64,000 nucleotides of DNA from PALSA-505 sp963699015 (GTDB lineage: Bacteria > Actinomycetota > Actinomycetes > Streptosporangiales > Streptosporangiaceae), in NCBI GenBank assembly GCA_963699015.1, contig CAVOSX010000008.1:930001-994000 (forward strand), given 5' to 3'. Numbering within the stretch: the first letter of the stretch is position 1; the number at the start of each line of letters is the position of its first letter. This document shows positions 8,102 through 15,396 of the stretch, in pieces. Position numbers and translations under genes: made by a program. The notes under the pieces are model-generated. The model did no database searches. It saw only the letters and a program-made list of their open reading frames with translations, and was not told the origin of the DNA.

Positions 8102-9156
8102 CCGACCGGCGCGGGCGACTGCGCCGGCACCGGCGGCGCCGGGGTCAGCGTGCGCCCGACCAGCGGCGGGAGGTTCACCGCCACACTGGCCAGCTCGCGC
8201 ATGTCCGCGCTGATCAGCGCCTGCGCGCCGTCGCACAGCGCGGTCTCCGGCTGCGGGTGCACGTCGATGATGATGCCGTCGGCGCCGACCGCGATCGCGG
8301 CCCGCGACAGCGGCAGCACCAGATCCCGGCGGCCACCCGAATGCGACGGATCCGCGATGACCGGCAGGTGCGACAGCCGCTGGGCAACCGGGATCGCGCT
8401 GATGTCCAGCGTGTTGCGGGTGGCCGTCTCGAACGTGCGGATGCCGCGCTCGCACAGCACGATGTCGAGGTTGCCGCGCTGCGCGATGTACTCCGCCGCC
8501 ATCAGCCACTCCTCGATGGTCGCGTTCATCCCGCGCTTCAGCATCACCGGCTTGCCCGCCACCCCCACGGCCTGCAGCAGCGGGAAGTTCTGCATGTTCC
8601 TGGTGCCGACCTGCAGCATGTCCGCGTAGCTGCTGACCAGGTCCACATCGCCCGGGTCGGTCACCTCGGTCACGATCGGCAGGCCTGTCTCCGATCGCAC
8701 GTCGGCCAGGATCTTCAGCCCGGTCTCGCCCAGGCCCTGGAAGGCGTACGGCGAGGTCCGCGGCTTGAACGCGCCGCCGCGCAGCAGCGACGCGCCGCCG
8801 GCCCGGGCCATCCGCGCCGCCTCGAGTGTCTGTTCCGGCGTCTCGACCGCGCACGGCCCGGCGATCACCGTCAGCGTGTCCGGGCCGATCGGCACGCCGC
8901 GCACGGATATGACCGAACGATCCCGGTGATGCTCCCGGCTGACCAGCTTGTACGGCACCGAGATCCGCACCACGTCAAAGACCCCGGGCATCCCCTGCAG
9001 GTTCAGCGAGCCGAACTGGTCCACGTCGCCGACCAGGCCGACGATCGTACGGGAAACGCCGCGGCTGACGAACGCCTCGCCGCCCGACGCGCGCACTAGG
9101 TCGACGACCGACTCGACGTCAGCCTGACTCGCATCCGGGCTCATCACCACGACCAT
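8098..9156 (-). CDS. aroF: 3-deoxy-7-phosphoheptulonate synthase (DAHP synthase, AroAI-beta type)
   Basis: 352 residues; ATG at 9156 after AGGAGG. An N-terminal ferredoxin-like regulatory domain (residues ~1-70) is followed by the TIM-barrel KDO8P/DAHP-synthase core: AGPCAVETPEQ, LRGGAFKPRTSPYAFQG, QVGTRNMQNF, PVMLKRG, DPSHSGGRRD. It condenses phosphoenolpyruvate and erythrose 4-phosphate, the first shikimate-pathway step. The N-terminal domain usually mediates feedback inhibition. Transcription is probably attenuated: a leader peptide rich in Phe, Tyr and Trp codons plus a terminator hairpin lie directly upstream. Located downstream of the PASTA kinase on the same strand. Confidence 0.93.
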   Translation of the reverse strand: MVVVMSPDASQADVESVVDLVRASGGEAFVSRGVSRTIVGLVGDVDQFGSLNLQGMPGVFDVVRISVPYKLVSREHHRDRSVISVRGVPIGPDTLTVIAGPCAVETPEQTLEAARMARAGGASLLRGGAFKPRTSPYAFQGLGETGLKILADVRSETGLPIVTEVTDPGDVDLVSSYADMLQVGTRNMQNFPLLQAVGVAGKPVMLKRGMNATIEEWLMAAEYIAQRGNLDIVLCERGIRTFETATRNTLDISAIPVAQRLSHLPVIADPSHSGGRRDLVLPLSRAAIAVGADGIIIDVHPQPETALCDGAQALISADMRELASVAVNLPPLVGRTLTPAPPVPAQSPAPVG

Positions 9157-9182
9157 GCTGTCCTCCTGTAGTCCCCTCAACA

Positions 9183-9221
9183 ATGACAAGAGCCCCGGAG
9201 CCGTTCCCGGCCCGGGGCTCT
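9183..9221 (-). terminator. Attenuator terminator hairpin of aroF
   Basis: AGAGCCCCGG (9189-9198) and CCGGGGCTCT (9212-9221) form a perfect 10-bp stem with a 13-nt loop. On the minus strand it is followed by a U-rich stretch (TTGTCATTGTTG) and lies between the aromatic leader peptide and the aroF Shine-Dalgarno. Its place inside a 5' leader, not after a gene, argues for transcription attenuation. Confidence 0.75.
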
Positions 9222-9236
9222 GCTCAAGTCGCTTCG

Positions 9237-9311
9237 TCAGGGCAACGCCTGGCGGGCGACCGGCCGAACCTCGGGCCGGTAGCCATACCAGAAGTAAAAC
9301 TGCCTGAGCAC
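9237..9311 (-). CDS. Aromatic-rich leader peptide upstream of aroF
   Basis: A 24-codon reading frame from GTG 9311 to TGA 9237 encodes a peptide with FYFWYGY at residues 5-11, so six of seven consecutive codons are Phe, Tyr or Trp. The following segment contains CCGGCC/GGCCGG, able to form a competing hairpin. The TATGCT box 6 nt before the GTG suggests a leaderless transcript. The layout (control codons, alternative hairpin, terminator, aroF) is that of ribosome-mediated attenuation responding to all three aromatic amino acids. An in-frame GTG at 9329 is a less likely start. Confidence 0.75.
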   Translation of the reverse strand: MLRQFYFWYGYRPEVRPVARQALP

Positions 9312-9317
9312 GGGAGA

Positions 9318-9323
9318 AGCATA
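9318..9323 (-). promoter_or_regulatory. -10 box of the aroF leader transcript
   Basis: TATGCT on the minus strand fits TAnnnT and lies 6 nt before the leader-peptide GTG, placing the likely transcription start at that GTG. No clear -35 box is visible. Confidence 0.45.
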
Positions 9324-9347
9324 ACGCACGGCCGCGCGCGCCGGCGC

Positions 9348-11312
9348 CTAGCCGCCCCCGCCGAAATCAGGCAGGCCGTAGTAGATCGTGATCGTGCTCC
9401 CCTGCGGGGCCTGGCCGGACGGGCTGTAGTTGAACACGGTCCTCCCGAAGGGCCCGGCCTGCTGAGTCGTGACCTGGAAGCCCAGTGCCCGAAGCCGGTC
9501 ATAGGCCCGCAGCGCGCCTTCCCCGTCGACGTTCGGTATCGCCACGTTCGGTGGCCCCGGCGAGATGTACACGGTGATCACCTCGCCCTTCGACACCGGG
9601 GTGTCCGGCGCCGGGGACTGCCGGGTGACGGTGCCCTGCGGCTGGTCGCTCTTGGCGTCCGGCTGCACGTTGAGCGAGACGCCGTTCGCCCCCGCCCACT
9701 GCTGGGCGACGGACTGCTGCTGGCCGACGAAGTTCGGCAGCGGCGGCCCGGCGCTGACCGTGATCTTGACCGGATCCGGCTGCGGCTGCGACAGGCCCGC
9801 CGCCGGGCTGGTAGCGATCACGATGCCCGCCGGGATCGTCGCCGACGCCTGGCTCACGACCTGGCCCGGGGTCAGCCCGGCGCGCCGGAGCGCGGCCTGC
9901 GCGTCCGCCAGCGCCTGGCCGCTCACCTGCGGAACGCCGATCATCCGCGGCCCCGCGGACGGGATGAGCCGCACGGTGGCGCCCCGGTCCACCCGCGCGC
10001 CCGCGGCTGGCTGGGTGGCTATCACCTCGCCCTTGGCCAGCCTGTTGTCCGGCCGCGGCGCGCCGGCCTTGACGGTGAAGCCCATGCCCCGCAGCTGGGC
10101 CCTGGCCGCTGCCATGGTGAGCCGGGTGACCTGCGGCACGGTCTCGTATCGCCCGGCCAGCTGCCACCAGGCCACGAATCCGGCCAGCCCGGCCGCGACG
10201 ACCGCGAGCGCGAGATAGGCGAGCCTGCGGCTGAACAGCCAGCGCTGCAGCCCGGGCTCGCGCGGCGCCTGGTGGCTGCCGCCCTCCCGGGGCACGACGA
10301 GCGTCCGGTGCGGCGGCCCGGCTTCGGCCGCGGCGGCCGGCATGGCCCCCGGCGGGCTGAATCCGGGCGGCCTGAATCCTGGCGGCTCGGCCCCGCCTGG
10401 CGGCAGCAGGGCTCCTGGGCCGAGCGGCCGCGTACCAGCCGGCAGCGGGGGCGGGGGCCACGGGACCGGCAGGCCCCGGCGGACCCCCCTGACCGCGCCC
10501 AGGAACTGCCCGGCGTCGGCGGGCCGAAGCCAGGGTTCCCGGCTGGTGGCGAGGGTGACCAGGGCGTCCAGGGGCTGCGGTAGCCCGGGCCGCACGCGGG
10601 AGGGGGGCGGGACGGTCTGGTTCACGTGCTTGTAGGCCACGGCGAGCGCGGACTCGCCGGTGTGCGGCTGCTGGCCGGTGAGCAGCTCGAACAGCATGAC
10701 GCCGGCTGCGTAGACATCGCAGCGGGCATCGCTCACGTTGCCGGTGACCTGCTCGGGAGCCAGGTACGCGACCGTGCCCATGAGCACGCCCGTCTTGGTG
10801 TGGTTCGTGCCTGACATGCTCCGGGCCAGGCCGAAGTCGGCGACCTTGACCCTGCCGTCCTCGGCCAGCAGCACGTTCTCCGGCTTCACGTCGCGGTGCA
10901 CGATCCCGGCCTGGTGCGCCGCAGCCAGGCCGGCCAGCACGCTGTCGATGATGTCAAGCGACTGTCCGGGGGTGAGCTTCCCGCGCTCGTTCAGCAGCTG
11001 CCGGAGCGTGCGGCCTGGCACGTACTCCATGGCGAGATACAGGTGCCCCCCGTCGGAGCCCTGGTCGTAGACGGCTACGACGTTCGGGTGCGACAACTGG
11101 GCCACCGACCGGGCCTCGCGGACGAACCGGGCCGCGAAGTCCTCGTCGGCGGCCAGCTCGGCATGCATGATCTTGATCGCGACGGTGCGGTCCAGCCTGG
11201 TATCGACGCCCAGGTACACGGTGGCCATGCCGCCATGCGCGATACTCGACGTCACGCGGTAGCGGCCGTCGAGTAGCTGGCCCGCCGGCTGCCCGGCGAC
11301 AGTCGTGTCCAT
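9348..11312 (-). CDS. PASTA-domain serine/threonine protein kinase (PknL/PknB-like)
   Basis: 654 residues. Cytoplasmic kinase domain at ~15-285: glycine loop IAHGGMATVYLG, catalytic Lys47 in AIKIM, HRDVKPEN with Asp141, DFG at 159-161, and APEQ in the activation segment. A Pro-rich juxtamembrane linker follows (~290-360), then one membrane helix (LAYLALAVVAAGLAGFVAWW) and four extracellular PASTA repeats (~395-654), which bind muropeptides or lipid II in relatives. Expected role: sensing cell-wall state and phosphorylating growth or division proteins. An Rv2175c-like gene lies nearby, as pknL-Rv2175c do in Mycobacterium tuberculosis, so that protein is a plausible substrate. ATG 11312 has TACACT 8 nt upstream and no Shine-Dalgarno. 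Confidence 0.92.
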   Translation of the reverse strand: MDTTVAGQPAGQLLDGRYRVTSSIAHGGMATVYLGVDTRLDRTVAIKIMHAELAADEDFAARFVREARSVAQLSHPNVVAVYDQGSDGGHLYLAMEYVPGRTLRQLLNERGKLTPGQSLDIIDSVLAGLAAAHQAGIVHRDVKPENVLLAEDGRVKVADFGLARSMSGTNHTKTGVLMGTVAYLAPEQVTGNVSDARCDVYAAGVMLFELLTGQQPHTGESALAVAYKHVNQTVPPPSRVRPGLPQPLDALVTLATSREPWLRPADAGQFLGAVRGVRRGLPVPWPPPPLPAGTRPLGPGALLPPGGAEPPGFRPPGFSPPGAMPAAAAEAGPPHRTLVVPREGGSHQAPREPGLQRWLFSRRLAYLALAVVAAGLAGFVAWWQLAGRYETVPQVTRLTMAAARAQLRGMGFTVKAGAPRPDNRLAKGEVIATQPAAGARVDRGATVRLIPSAGPRMIGVPQVSGQALADAQAALRRAGLTPGQVVSQASATIPAGIVIATSPAAGLSQPQPDPVKITVSAGPPLPNFVGQQQSVAQQWAGANGVSLNVQPDAKSDQPQGTVTRQSPAPDTPVSKGEVITVYISPGPPNVAIPNVDGEGALRAYDRLRALGFQVTTQQAGPFGRTVFNYSPSGQAPQGSTITIYYGLPDFGGGG

Positions 11313-11320
11313 TGAGCACG

Positions 11321-11326
11321 AGTGTA
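11321..11326 (-). promoter_or_regulatory. -10 box of the kinase gene
   Basis: TACACT on the minus strand lies 8 nt before the kinase ATG; with no Shine-Dalgarno present, a nearly leaderless mRNA is likely. Confidence 0.45.
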
Positions 11327-11391
11327 GGGGGATTCGTCCTCCGTTGGCCCGAGTTACGGCTGGTCTCATAGCCGCCCGAAGGTGCGTGATC

Positions 11392-12585
11392 GTGAATATC
11401 GAGCGGGTCGTCGTGGTGGGCGCCGGCCTCGCGGGCCTGCGGGCCATCGAGGGGCTTCGCGCGCGCGGCTACCCGGGACAGGTGACGTTGCTCGGCGCCG
11501 AAGACCGCCCGCCGTATGACCGCCCGCCGCTGTCGAAGAAGCTGATGACCGGCGAGCTGGACGACACGTCGCTGCGCGCGGACTTCGGCGCGCTGCGGGT
11601 GGATTTCCGGCCCGGCGAGAGCGCCACCGCGCTGGAACCCGGCCCGGCCGGCGGCGGCCTGGTGCGCGCCGGCCGGAGTGAGTACCGCTACGACCGGCTG
11701 ATCCTGGCCACCGGGGCCGAGCCCGTGACCCTGCCAGGCCCGGGGCGGCAGCGGGTACTGCGCTCCCTCGACCAGGCGCTCGAGCTGCGCGGCGTGCTCA
11801 GGCCCGGGCTGAAGCTGGTCGTGGCCGGGGCCGGCTGGATCGGCGCCGAGCTGGCCACCGCGGCCGCCGCGCGGGGCGCCGCGGTCACCGTGCTGGACGC
11901 GGCCGGGGCGCCGGTGGCGGCGGCCGTGGGAGCCGAGGTGGGATCGCAGACGGCCGCCTGGTACGCCGCTGCCGGGGTGGACCTGCGGCTGGGCCAGGCC
12001 GTCGAGTCCGTGCAGCCGGGCGGCCTGGCCCTGGCCGGCGGCGGCTGGCTGCCCGCCGACGAGATCGTCACCGCGGTAGGCGTCAGGCCCGCGGTCGGCT
12101 GGCTGGCCGGCTCGGGGATCCGGCTGGAGTCCGGGGTGGCGGCCGACGAGGGCCTGCGCGCTTCCGTTCCCGGGGTGTACGCGGCGGGGGACTGCGCGTC
12201 GTTCGTCTCCCGGCGCTACGGCAGGCGGCTGCGCTTCGAGCACTGGGACGTCGCGCTGCACGCGCCCGAAGTCGCCGCCGCCAACCTGCTGGGCGGCAGC
12301 GAGGCTTATGACCCGGTGCCGTACTTCTGGTCCGAGCAGTTCGGCCGGACGCTGCAGTACGTCGGCTATCACGGCGGCTCTGACCGGCTGGTCTGGCGCG
12401 GCGACCCGGCGCAGGACCAGTGGGCGGCCTGCTGGCTGGCCGGCCCGAGGCTGGTCGCGCTGCTCACCGTGGACCGGCACCGCGACCTGACTCAAGGACG
12501 CCGGATCATCGCATCGGGGACGCCGGTGGATGCCGCCCGGCTGGCCGACCCCGAGATCGCGGTCCGGGACGCGGCCGCCGGCTAG
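11392..12585 (+). CDS. FAD-dependent NAD(P)H-ferredoxin reductase-type oxidoreductase
   Basis: 397 residues. FAD-binding VVVGAGLAGLRAIEGLR at the N-terminus, PPYDRPPLSKKLM, a second NAD(P)-binding dinucleotide fold (VVAGAGWIGAELATAA) near residue 145, and the second FAD contact GVYAAGDCASF. The C-terminal ~80 residues match the reductase C domain of the rubredoxin/ferredoxin reductase family, which passes electrons from NADH to ferredoxins feeding P450s or dioxygenases. GTG 11392 is preferred because GAAGG lies 9 nt before it. Divergent from the kinase gene. The physiological partner is unknown; a P450 is encoded near 54 kb. Confidence 0.87.
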   Translation: MNIERVVVVGAGLAGLRAIEGLRARGYPGQVTLLGAEDRPPYDRPPLSKKLMTGELDDTSLRADFGALRVDFRPGESATALEPGPAGGGLVRAGRSEYRYDRLILATGAEPVTLPGPGRQRVLRSLDQALELRGVLRPGLKLVVAGAGWIGAELATAAAARGAAVTVLDAAGAPVAAAVGAEVGSQTAAWYAAAGVDLRLGQAVESVQPGGLALAGGGWLPADEIVTAVGVRPAVGWLAGSGIRLESGVAADEGLRASVPGVYAAGDCASFVSRRYGRRLRFEHWDVALHAPEVAAANLLGGSEAYDPVPYFWSEQFGRTLQYVGYHGGSDRLVWRGDPAQDQWAACWLAGPRLVALLTVDRHRDLTQGRRIIASGTPVDAARLADPEIAVRDAAAG

Positions 12586-12651
12586 GGCGCTGGCCCGAGC
12601 GCGCCTGGCCTTGCGGGTTTGAGCCGGGCCGCCGTGTGGGACATTCGGGAC

Positions 12652-13014
12652 GTGGCAGAGATTGATGCCCAGGCCGACTCGCTCGTCGGCGAATGGCTGT
12701 CGCTCCCCGATGTCGCCATCCGGCTCGCCATCCCCGTGGGCCGGGTCAGGCAGATGCTCCGCGATCGCAAGCTCCTCGCGGTTCGCCGCCCGGACGGGAC
12801 CCAGGCCGTGCCCGCCGCCTTCCTGGAGGGCGGGCAGGTGGTCAAGGGCCTGCACGGCACGCTGACCTTGCTGTGCGACTGCGGCTTTGACGACGTCGAG
12901 GCGCTCCGCTGGCTGTTCACCGACGACGCATCGCTGCCGGGCACGCCGATCAGCGCGATTTGCCAGCATCGGCGCAGCGAGGTCAACCGCCGGGCGCAGG
13001 CGCTGGCGATCTGA
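12652..13014 (+). CDS. Rv2175c-family DNA-binding protein
   Basis: About 120 residues from GTG 12652. The winged-helix-like N-terminal core contains WLSLPDVAIRLAIPVGRVRQ, LLAVRRPDG and VPAAFL; the C-terminal part has the family's GTLTLLCDCGFDD ... ALRWLFT. The M. tuberculosis homologue binds DNA and is phosphorylated by PknL, losing DNA binding. Here the PASTA kinase lies 1.3 kb away on the opposite strand, keeping the partnership. The start is uncertain, as no good Shine-Dalgarno is visible. A strong hairpin follows the stop. Confidence 0.87.
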   Translation: MAEIDAQADSLVGEWLSLPDVAIRLAIPVGRVRQMLRDRKLLAVRRPDGTQAVPAAFLEGGQVVKGLHGTLTLLCDCGFDDVEALRWLFTDDASLPGTPISAICQHRRSEVNRRAQALAI

Positions 13015-13020
13015 CCGGCA

Positions 13021-13044
13021 GCCATCGCGGCACGCCGCGATGGC
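13021..13044 (+). terminator. Hairpin terminator after the Rv2175c-like gene
   Basis: GCCATCGCGG and CCGCGATGGC form a perfect 10-bp stem around a 4-nt CACG loop, starting 6 nt after the stop codon. There is no T tract. Confidence 0.65.
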
Positions 13045-13098
13045 GGGGGTGCGCGGCTCGGCCGGGTAGCGACGTCCCAGGTACCGGGCTGCCCGCGG

Positions 13099-13221
13099 TC
13101 AGCCGCGGAACAAGATCGCCCAGACCGCCTTGCCGTGCTCGCGGAGCAGTGTCCAGCCCCAGTGGTCGCTGACCGCGTGCGCCACGTGCAGTCCCCGGCC
13201 GCACTCATTCGTCGTTAACAC
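13099..13221 (-). pseudogene. Remnant of an anti-sigma-factor-type ATP-binding protein
   Basis: A 40-codon minus-strand frame contains ECGRGLHVAHAVSDHWGW followed by GKAVWAILF. This is the C-terminal G2-box end of HATPase_c_2 (RsbW-like) regulatory kinases common in actinomycetes, usually ~140 residues long. The N-box and the rest of the domain are missing and no Shine-Dalgarno precedes GTG 13221. I read it as a decayed fragment at the edge of the inserted cobalamin region. Confidence 0.5.
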
Positions 13222-13297
13222 GGAGCATCGAAATTGCTATCGCGCTCCTCGTGCTTCGCGCTCATGGACGGCCTTCCGCGCCGGCCCGCCGCGGCGA

Positions 13298-13780
13298 TCA
13301 GGGCGGGGAGATGCGGGGGGCGGTGCCCGCGCCGAACGCCCAGCCCTGGACGGTGCCGGGGGCGGGGTTGTAGGTGCCGGCACCGAGGCTGCTGTAGACC
13401 CACGTGCCGTGCGGCTTGGCGTGCCAGTACGACCAGTAGGCCTTCGCCGGCGCGCGGTTGCACGGGCTGGGCTGCTTGTTGATCGTGCACACGAAGCCTG
13501 GCTGGCCCGGCACGAACGCGTAGCTGAAGCCGGCCCCGGTCAGGGCGGCGAGCCCGGTGGCCGGGTTGGCGGGGTCGCAGGCCGTCTTGACCTTGCCGCC
13601 GAGCTTGGTGAAGTCGACGACGACCGTGACGCCCTTCTTGCCGGTGCAGGCCGCGGCGTAGGCGGGGGCCGCGGCCGCGCTGCCGGTGGCGACCAGGCCG
13701 GCCGCGAGCACCGACAGCGTGGTAAGCGTGATGAGCGGGCGCCTGGCCCGGGCACCCTGGCGGGTGAGTGGCGTGCGCAT
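13298..13780 (-). CDS. Secreted beta-domain protein, intrinsic-factor C-terminal (DUF4430)-like
   Basis: 160 residues; ATG 13780 after GGAAGGGG. A signal peptide (LITLTTLSVLAAGLVA, cleavage near AYA-AAC) leads to a ~115-residue domain with four cysteines. It ends in AYWSYWHAKPHGTWVYSSLG and APGTVQGWAFG, recalling the YWQF...G motif of the transcobalamin/intrinsic factor beta domain. It resembles the rightward protein at 16872-17864 throughout (GFxC...AYWxxWHA...YSxxGA), but has no membrane anchor. It lies 38 bp behind the alpha-barrel gene in the same B12-riboswitch unit. Inferred role: soluble half of a cobalamin-binding pair. The DUF4430 relation is by motif and architecture, not by profile search. 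Confidence 0.65.
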   Translation of the reverse strand: MRTPLTRQGARARRPLITLTTLSVLAAGLVATGSAAAAPAYAAACTGKKGVTVVVDFTKLGGKVKTACDPANPATGLAALTGAGFSYAFVPGQPGFVCTINKQPSPCNRAPAKAYWSYWHAKPHGTWVYSSLGAGTYNPAPGTVQGWAFGAGTAPRISPP

Positions 13781-13818
13781 CGGTCCCCTTCCGTGGCGTG
13801 CGCGGGATCCGGGTGCGG

Positions 13819-14871
13819 TCAGTACGAGCAGGCCAGATGCGGATCGCCCGGCTGCGAGCCGCGGGCGCTCAGCCGGACCAGGCCGACGTCGGTCAGGCCC
13901 AGGATGCCCTGGCCCGTGGCCCGGACCGCGGTGGCGGCCCGGAAGCCCTGGTCGGTGAAGGCCAGCGCGCCCCGGCGCGCTGGCTTCCCGGCGCAGCCGA
14001 CCTGGACGCTGAGCAGGAACGCCCGGGCCCGGGCCGCGTTCCGGAACCGCCCGCCGACGGCGAGGGCCTCGCCGGCCAGGCCGGTGCTGTTGGTATTGGA
14101 CAAGGTGGACGGCGGGCTGGCGAAACCGCCGTCGCTGCGCTGCACGCTGGCCAGCCAGCTCAGCCCGCGGCTGGCCGGCCCGGGGCGGCGAGTCGCTAGC
14201 AGGGCCTGCACGTCGAGGGCGGTGGCGTCGGGGTCACTGGTGCATGTCTTCTGGCCGAAGTCGAGCGGGAAGCCGCCGTCGGAGCATTCGCTGCCCGCCA
14301 GGAACTTCACCGCCGAAGGCGCCGCCCTGCCCAGCCGGGCGGTCGCGATGACCGCCAGCGCCTGGCTGAACGCGTTGCTGAAGTCGCCGAACTTGGAATG
14401 GTCGGAGTAGCGGCCCGAGGGGGTCAGCAGGGCGGCCAGCCGGGCGGGCAGGTTCACGCCGCCGAACGTCGCCGGGTCCAGGCCGCGGACCTCGGTGGCC
14501 AGCAGCAGCTTGGCCGTCGCGCCGGCGAAGGATGAGGTGGTGCCGTTGCCGATGTAGCCCTTCAGGATGAACGGCCTGGCCAGCCAGGCGGCCGCCCGCG
14601 CCGCATAGTCGCCGGCCGTCCTGGCCGACGCGAACGCGAAGATCGCGTCGATAGTCAGCCCCTGGTCGGGGAAGCTGGTGCCGTTGAAGACGTCCACGAA
14701 GTGGTTACCGTCGGTCATCTGGCGGGCCAGCCAGCCCGCGGCGGCCTGGCCGGGGCGGTGAGTGGGCCGGGAAGCGGCCATCGCGGGCGCGCCTGCGACG
14801 GCGAGGACAGCCGTGACCAAGAGGGCGAAGACGGAGACGAACGCCGTGACGCGGGCCCGCAAGACAGTCAT
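13819..14871 (-). CDS. Secreted alpha6-alpha6 barrel protein, intrinsic-factor/transcobalamin-like
   Basis: 350 residues; ATG 14871. A signal peptide (VSVFALLVTAVLAVAGAPAMA-AS) precedes a helical-repeat domain of the prenyltransferase/squalene-oxidase type: SDGGFPLDFG, QRSDGGFASP, DATALDVQALLATR, NSTGLAGEALAVGGR. There is no DxDD or QxxDxxW enzyme signature, and it is exported, so it is not a terpene cyclase. The same fold forms the cobalamin-binding alpha domain of vertebrate transcobalamin and intrinsic factor. No membrane anchor. It is the first gene behind its own minus-strand cobalamin riboswitch and pairs with the beta-domain gene at 13298. Likely a soluble corrinoid binder. Confidence 0.7.
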   Translation of the reverse strand: MTVLRARVTAFVSVFALLVTAVLAVAGAPAMAASRPTHRPGQAAAGWLARQMTDGNHFVDVFNGTSFPDQGLTIDAIFAFASARTAGDYAARAAAWLARPFILKGYIGNGTTSSFAGATAKLLLATEVRGLDPATFGGVNLPARLAALLTPSGRYSDHSKFGDFSNAFSQALAVIATARLGRAAPSAVKFLAGSECSDGGFPLDFGQKTCTSDPDATALDVQALLATRRPGPASRGLSWLASVQRSDGGFASPPSTLSNTNSTGLAGEALAVGGRFRNAARARAFLLSVQVGCAGKPARRGALAFTDQGFRAATAVRATGQGILGLTDVGLVRLSARGSQPGDPHLACSY

Positions 14872-14959
14872 CGAGATAGTGCCTTTCCGGTCCGGCTGCG
14901 GCCGGACCGGCCCGCGCGGGCCGGACTCCGGCCCGCGAACCACGGCGGGTAGGGGAGCA

Positions 14960-15062
14960 GTGACGCGAGGACGCGGGTACTCGGGCTCACCGGGGCCGTG
15001 GCCACCGGAACACCGTTGCGGGTCAGCGCCGGGATCGCACCGGACTTCCCCCACCGTCTCGC
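14960..15062 (-). ncRNA. Cobalamin riboswitch (leftward unit)
   Basis: Read on the minus strand, this contains GGGGGAAGTCCGGTGCGA, then TCCCGGCGCTGACCCGCAAC, and further on GAGCCCGAGTACCCG. These are the conserved core elements of the AdoCbl/cobalamin riboswitch in its order (GGGAA..CCGGTG, ..CTGACCCGCAAC, GAG.C.GAG.ACC.G). It ends ~90 nt before ATG 14871. A GC-rich inverted repeat in the remaining leader could be the expression platform. It probably lowers expression of the alpha/beta pair when cobalamin is plentiful. Confidence 0.88.
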
Positions 15063-15182
15063 CTATTCAGTTGGCCAGCACAAGTGCTCCCGCACACTCT
15101 GCTGCCCGGGACCGGAACGTGTCAATACGCCGGGAGACAAGGTGACAGTGCGTTAGATTGACGGAAACTGATCGTGCGTGCT

Positions 15183-15300
15183 CAGATGAGCGCGATCCAG
15201 TGCGCCAGGGGAAGCCGGTCGGAATCCGGCACTGACCCGCAACCGTGGGCCCGCATCGCGTGCGGGCGAGTCGGAGCACCTGGCTGGATTGCACCGTCCA
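15183..15300 (+). ncRNA. Cobalamin riboswitch (rightward unit)
   Basis: The core is seen as AGGGGAAGCCGGTCGGAATC (15207-15226), then CACTGACCCGCAACCGT and GAGTCGGAGCACCTGG (15268-15283), with a variable GC hairpin between. This is the cobalamin riboswitch consensus. It lies back to back with the minus-strand copy, ~120 bp apart, and ~100 nt before the rightward alpha-barrel gene. It should control the whole alpha-beta-T-A-S operon. Confidence 0.92.
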
Positions 15301-15355
15301 AGCGTCGTCGAGGTCTGCGGCGTGGAACAACGGGTTCTCCGGGGCGTCCGGGTGG

Positions 15356-15389
15356 CTCTGGGTTTCGCGCCTTGCGCCGTGACCCAGGG
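15356..15389 (+). promoter_or_regulatory. Hairpin sequestering the Shine-Dalgarno after the riboswitch
   Basis: CTCTGGGT (15356-15363) can pair with ACCCAGGG (15382-15389), the latter overlapping the AGGGAG ribosome-binding site of ATG 15397. It fits an expression platform that blocks translation initiation when the riboswitch is ligand-bound. Confidence 0.5.
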
Positions 15390-15396
15390 AGATCGC

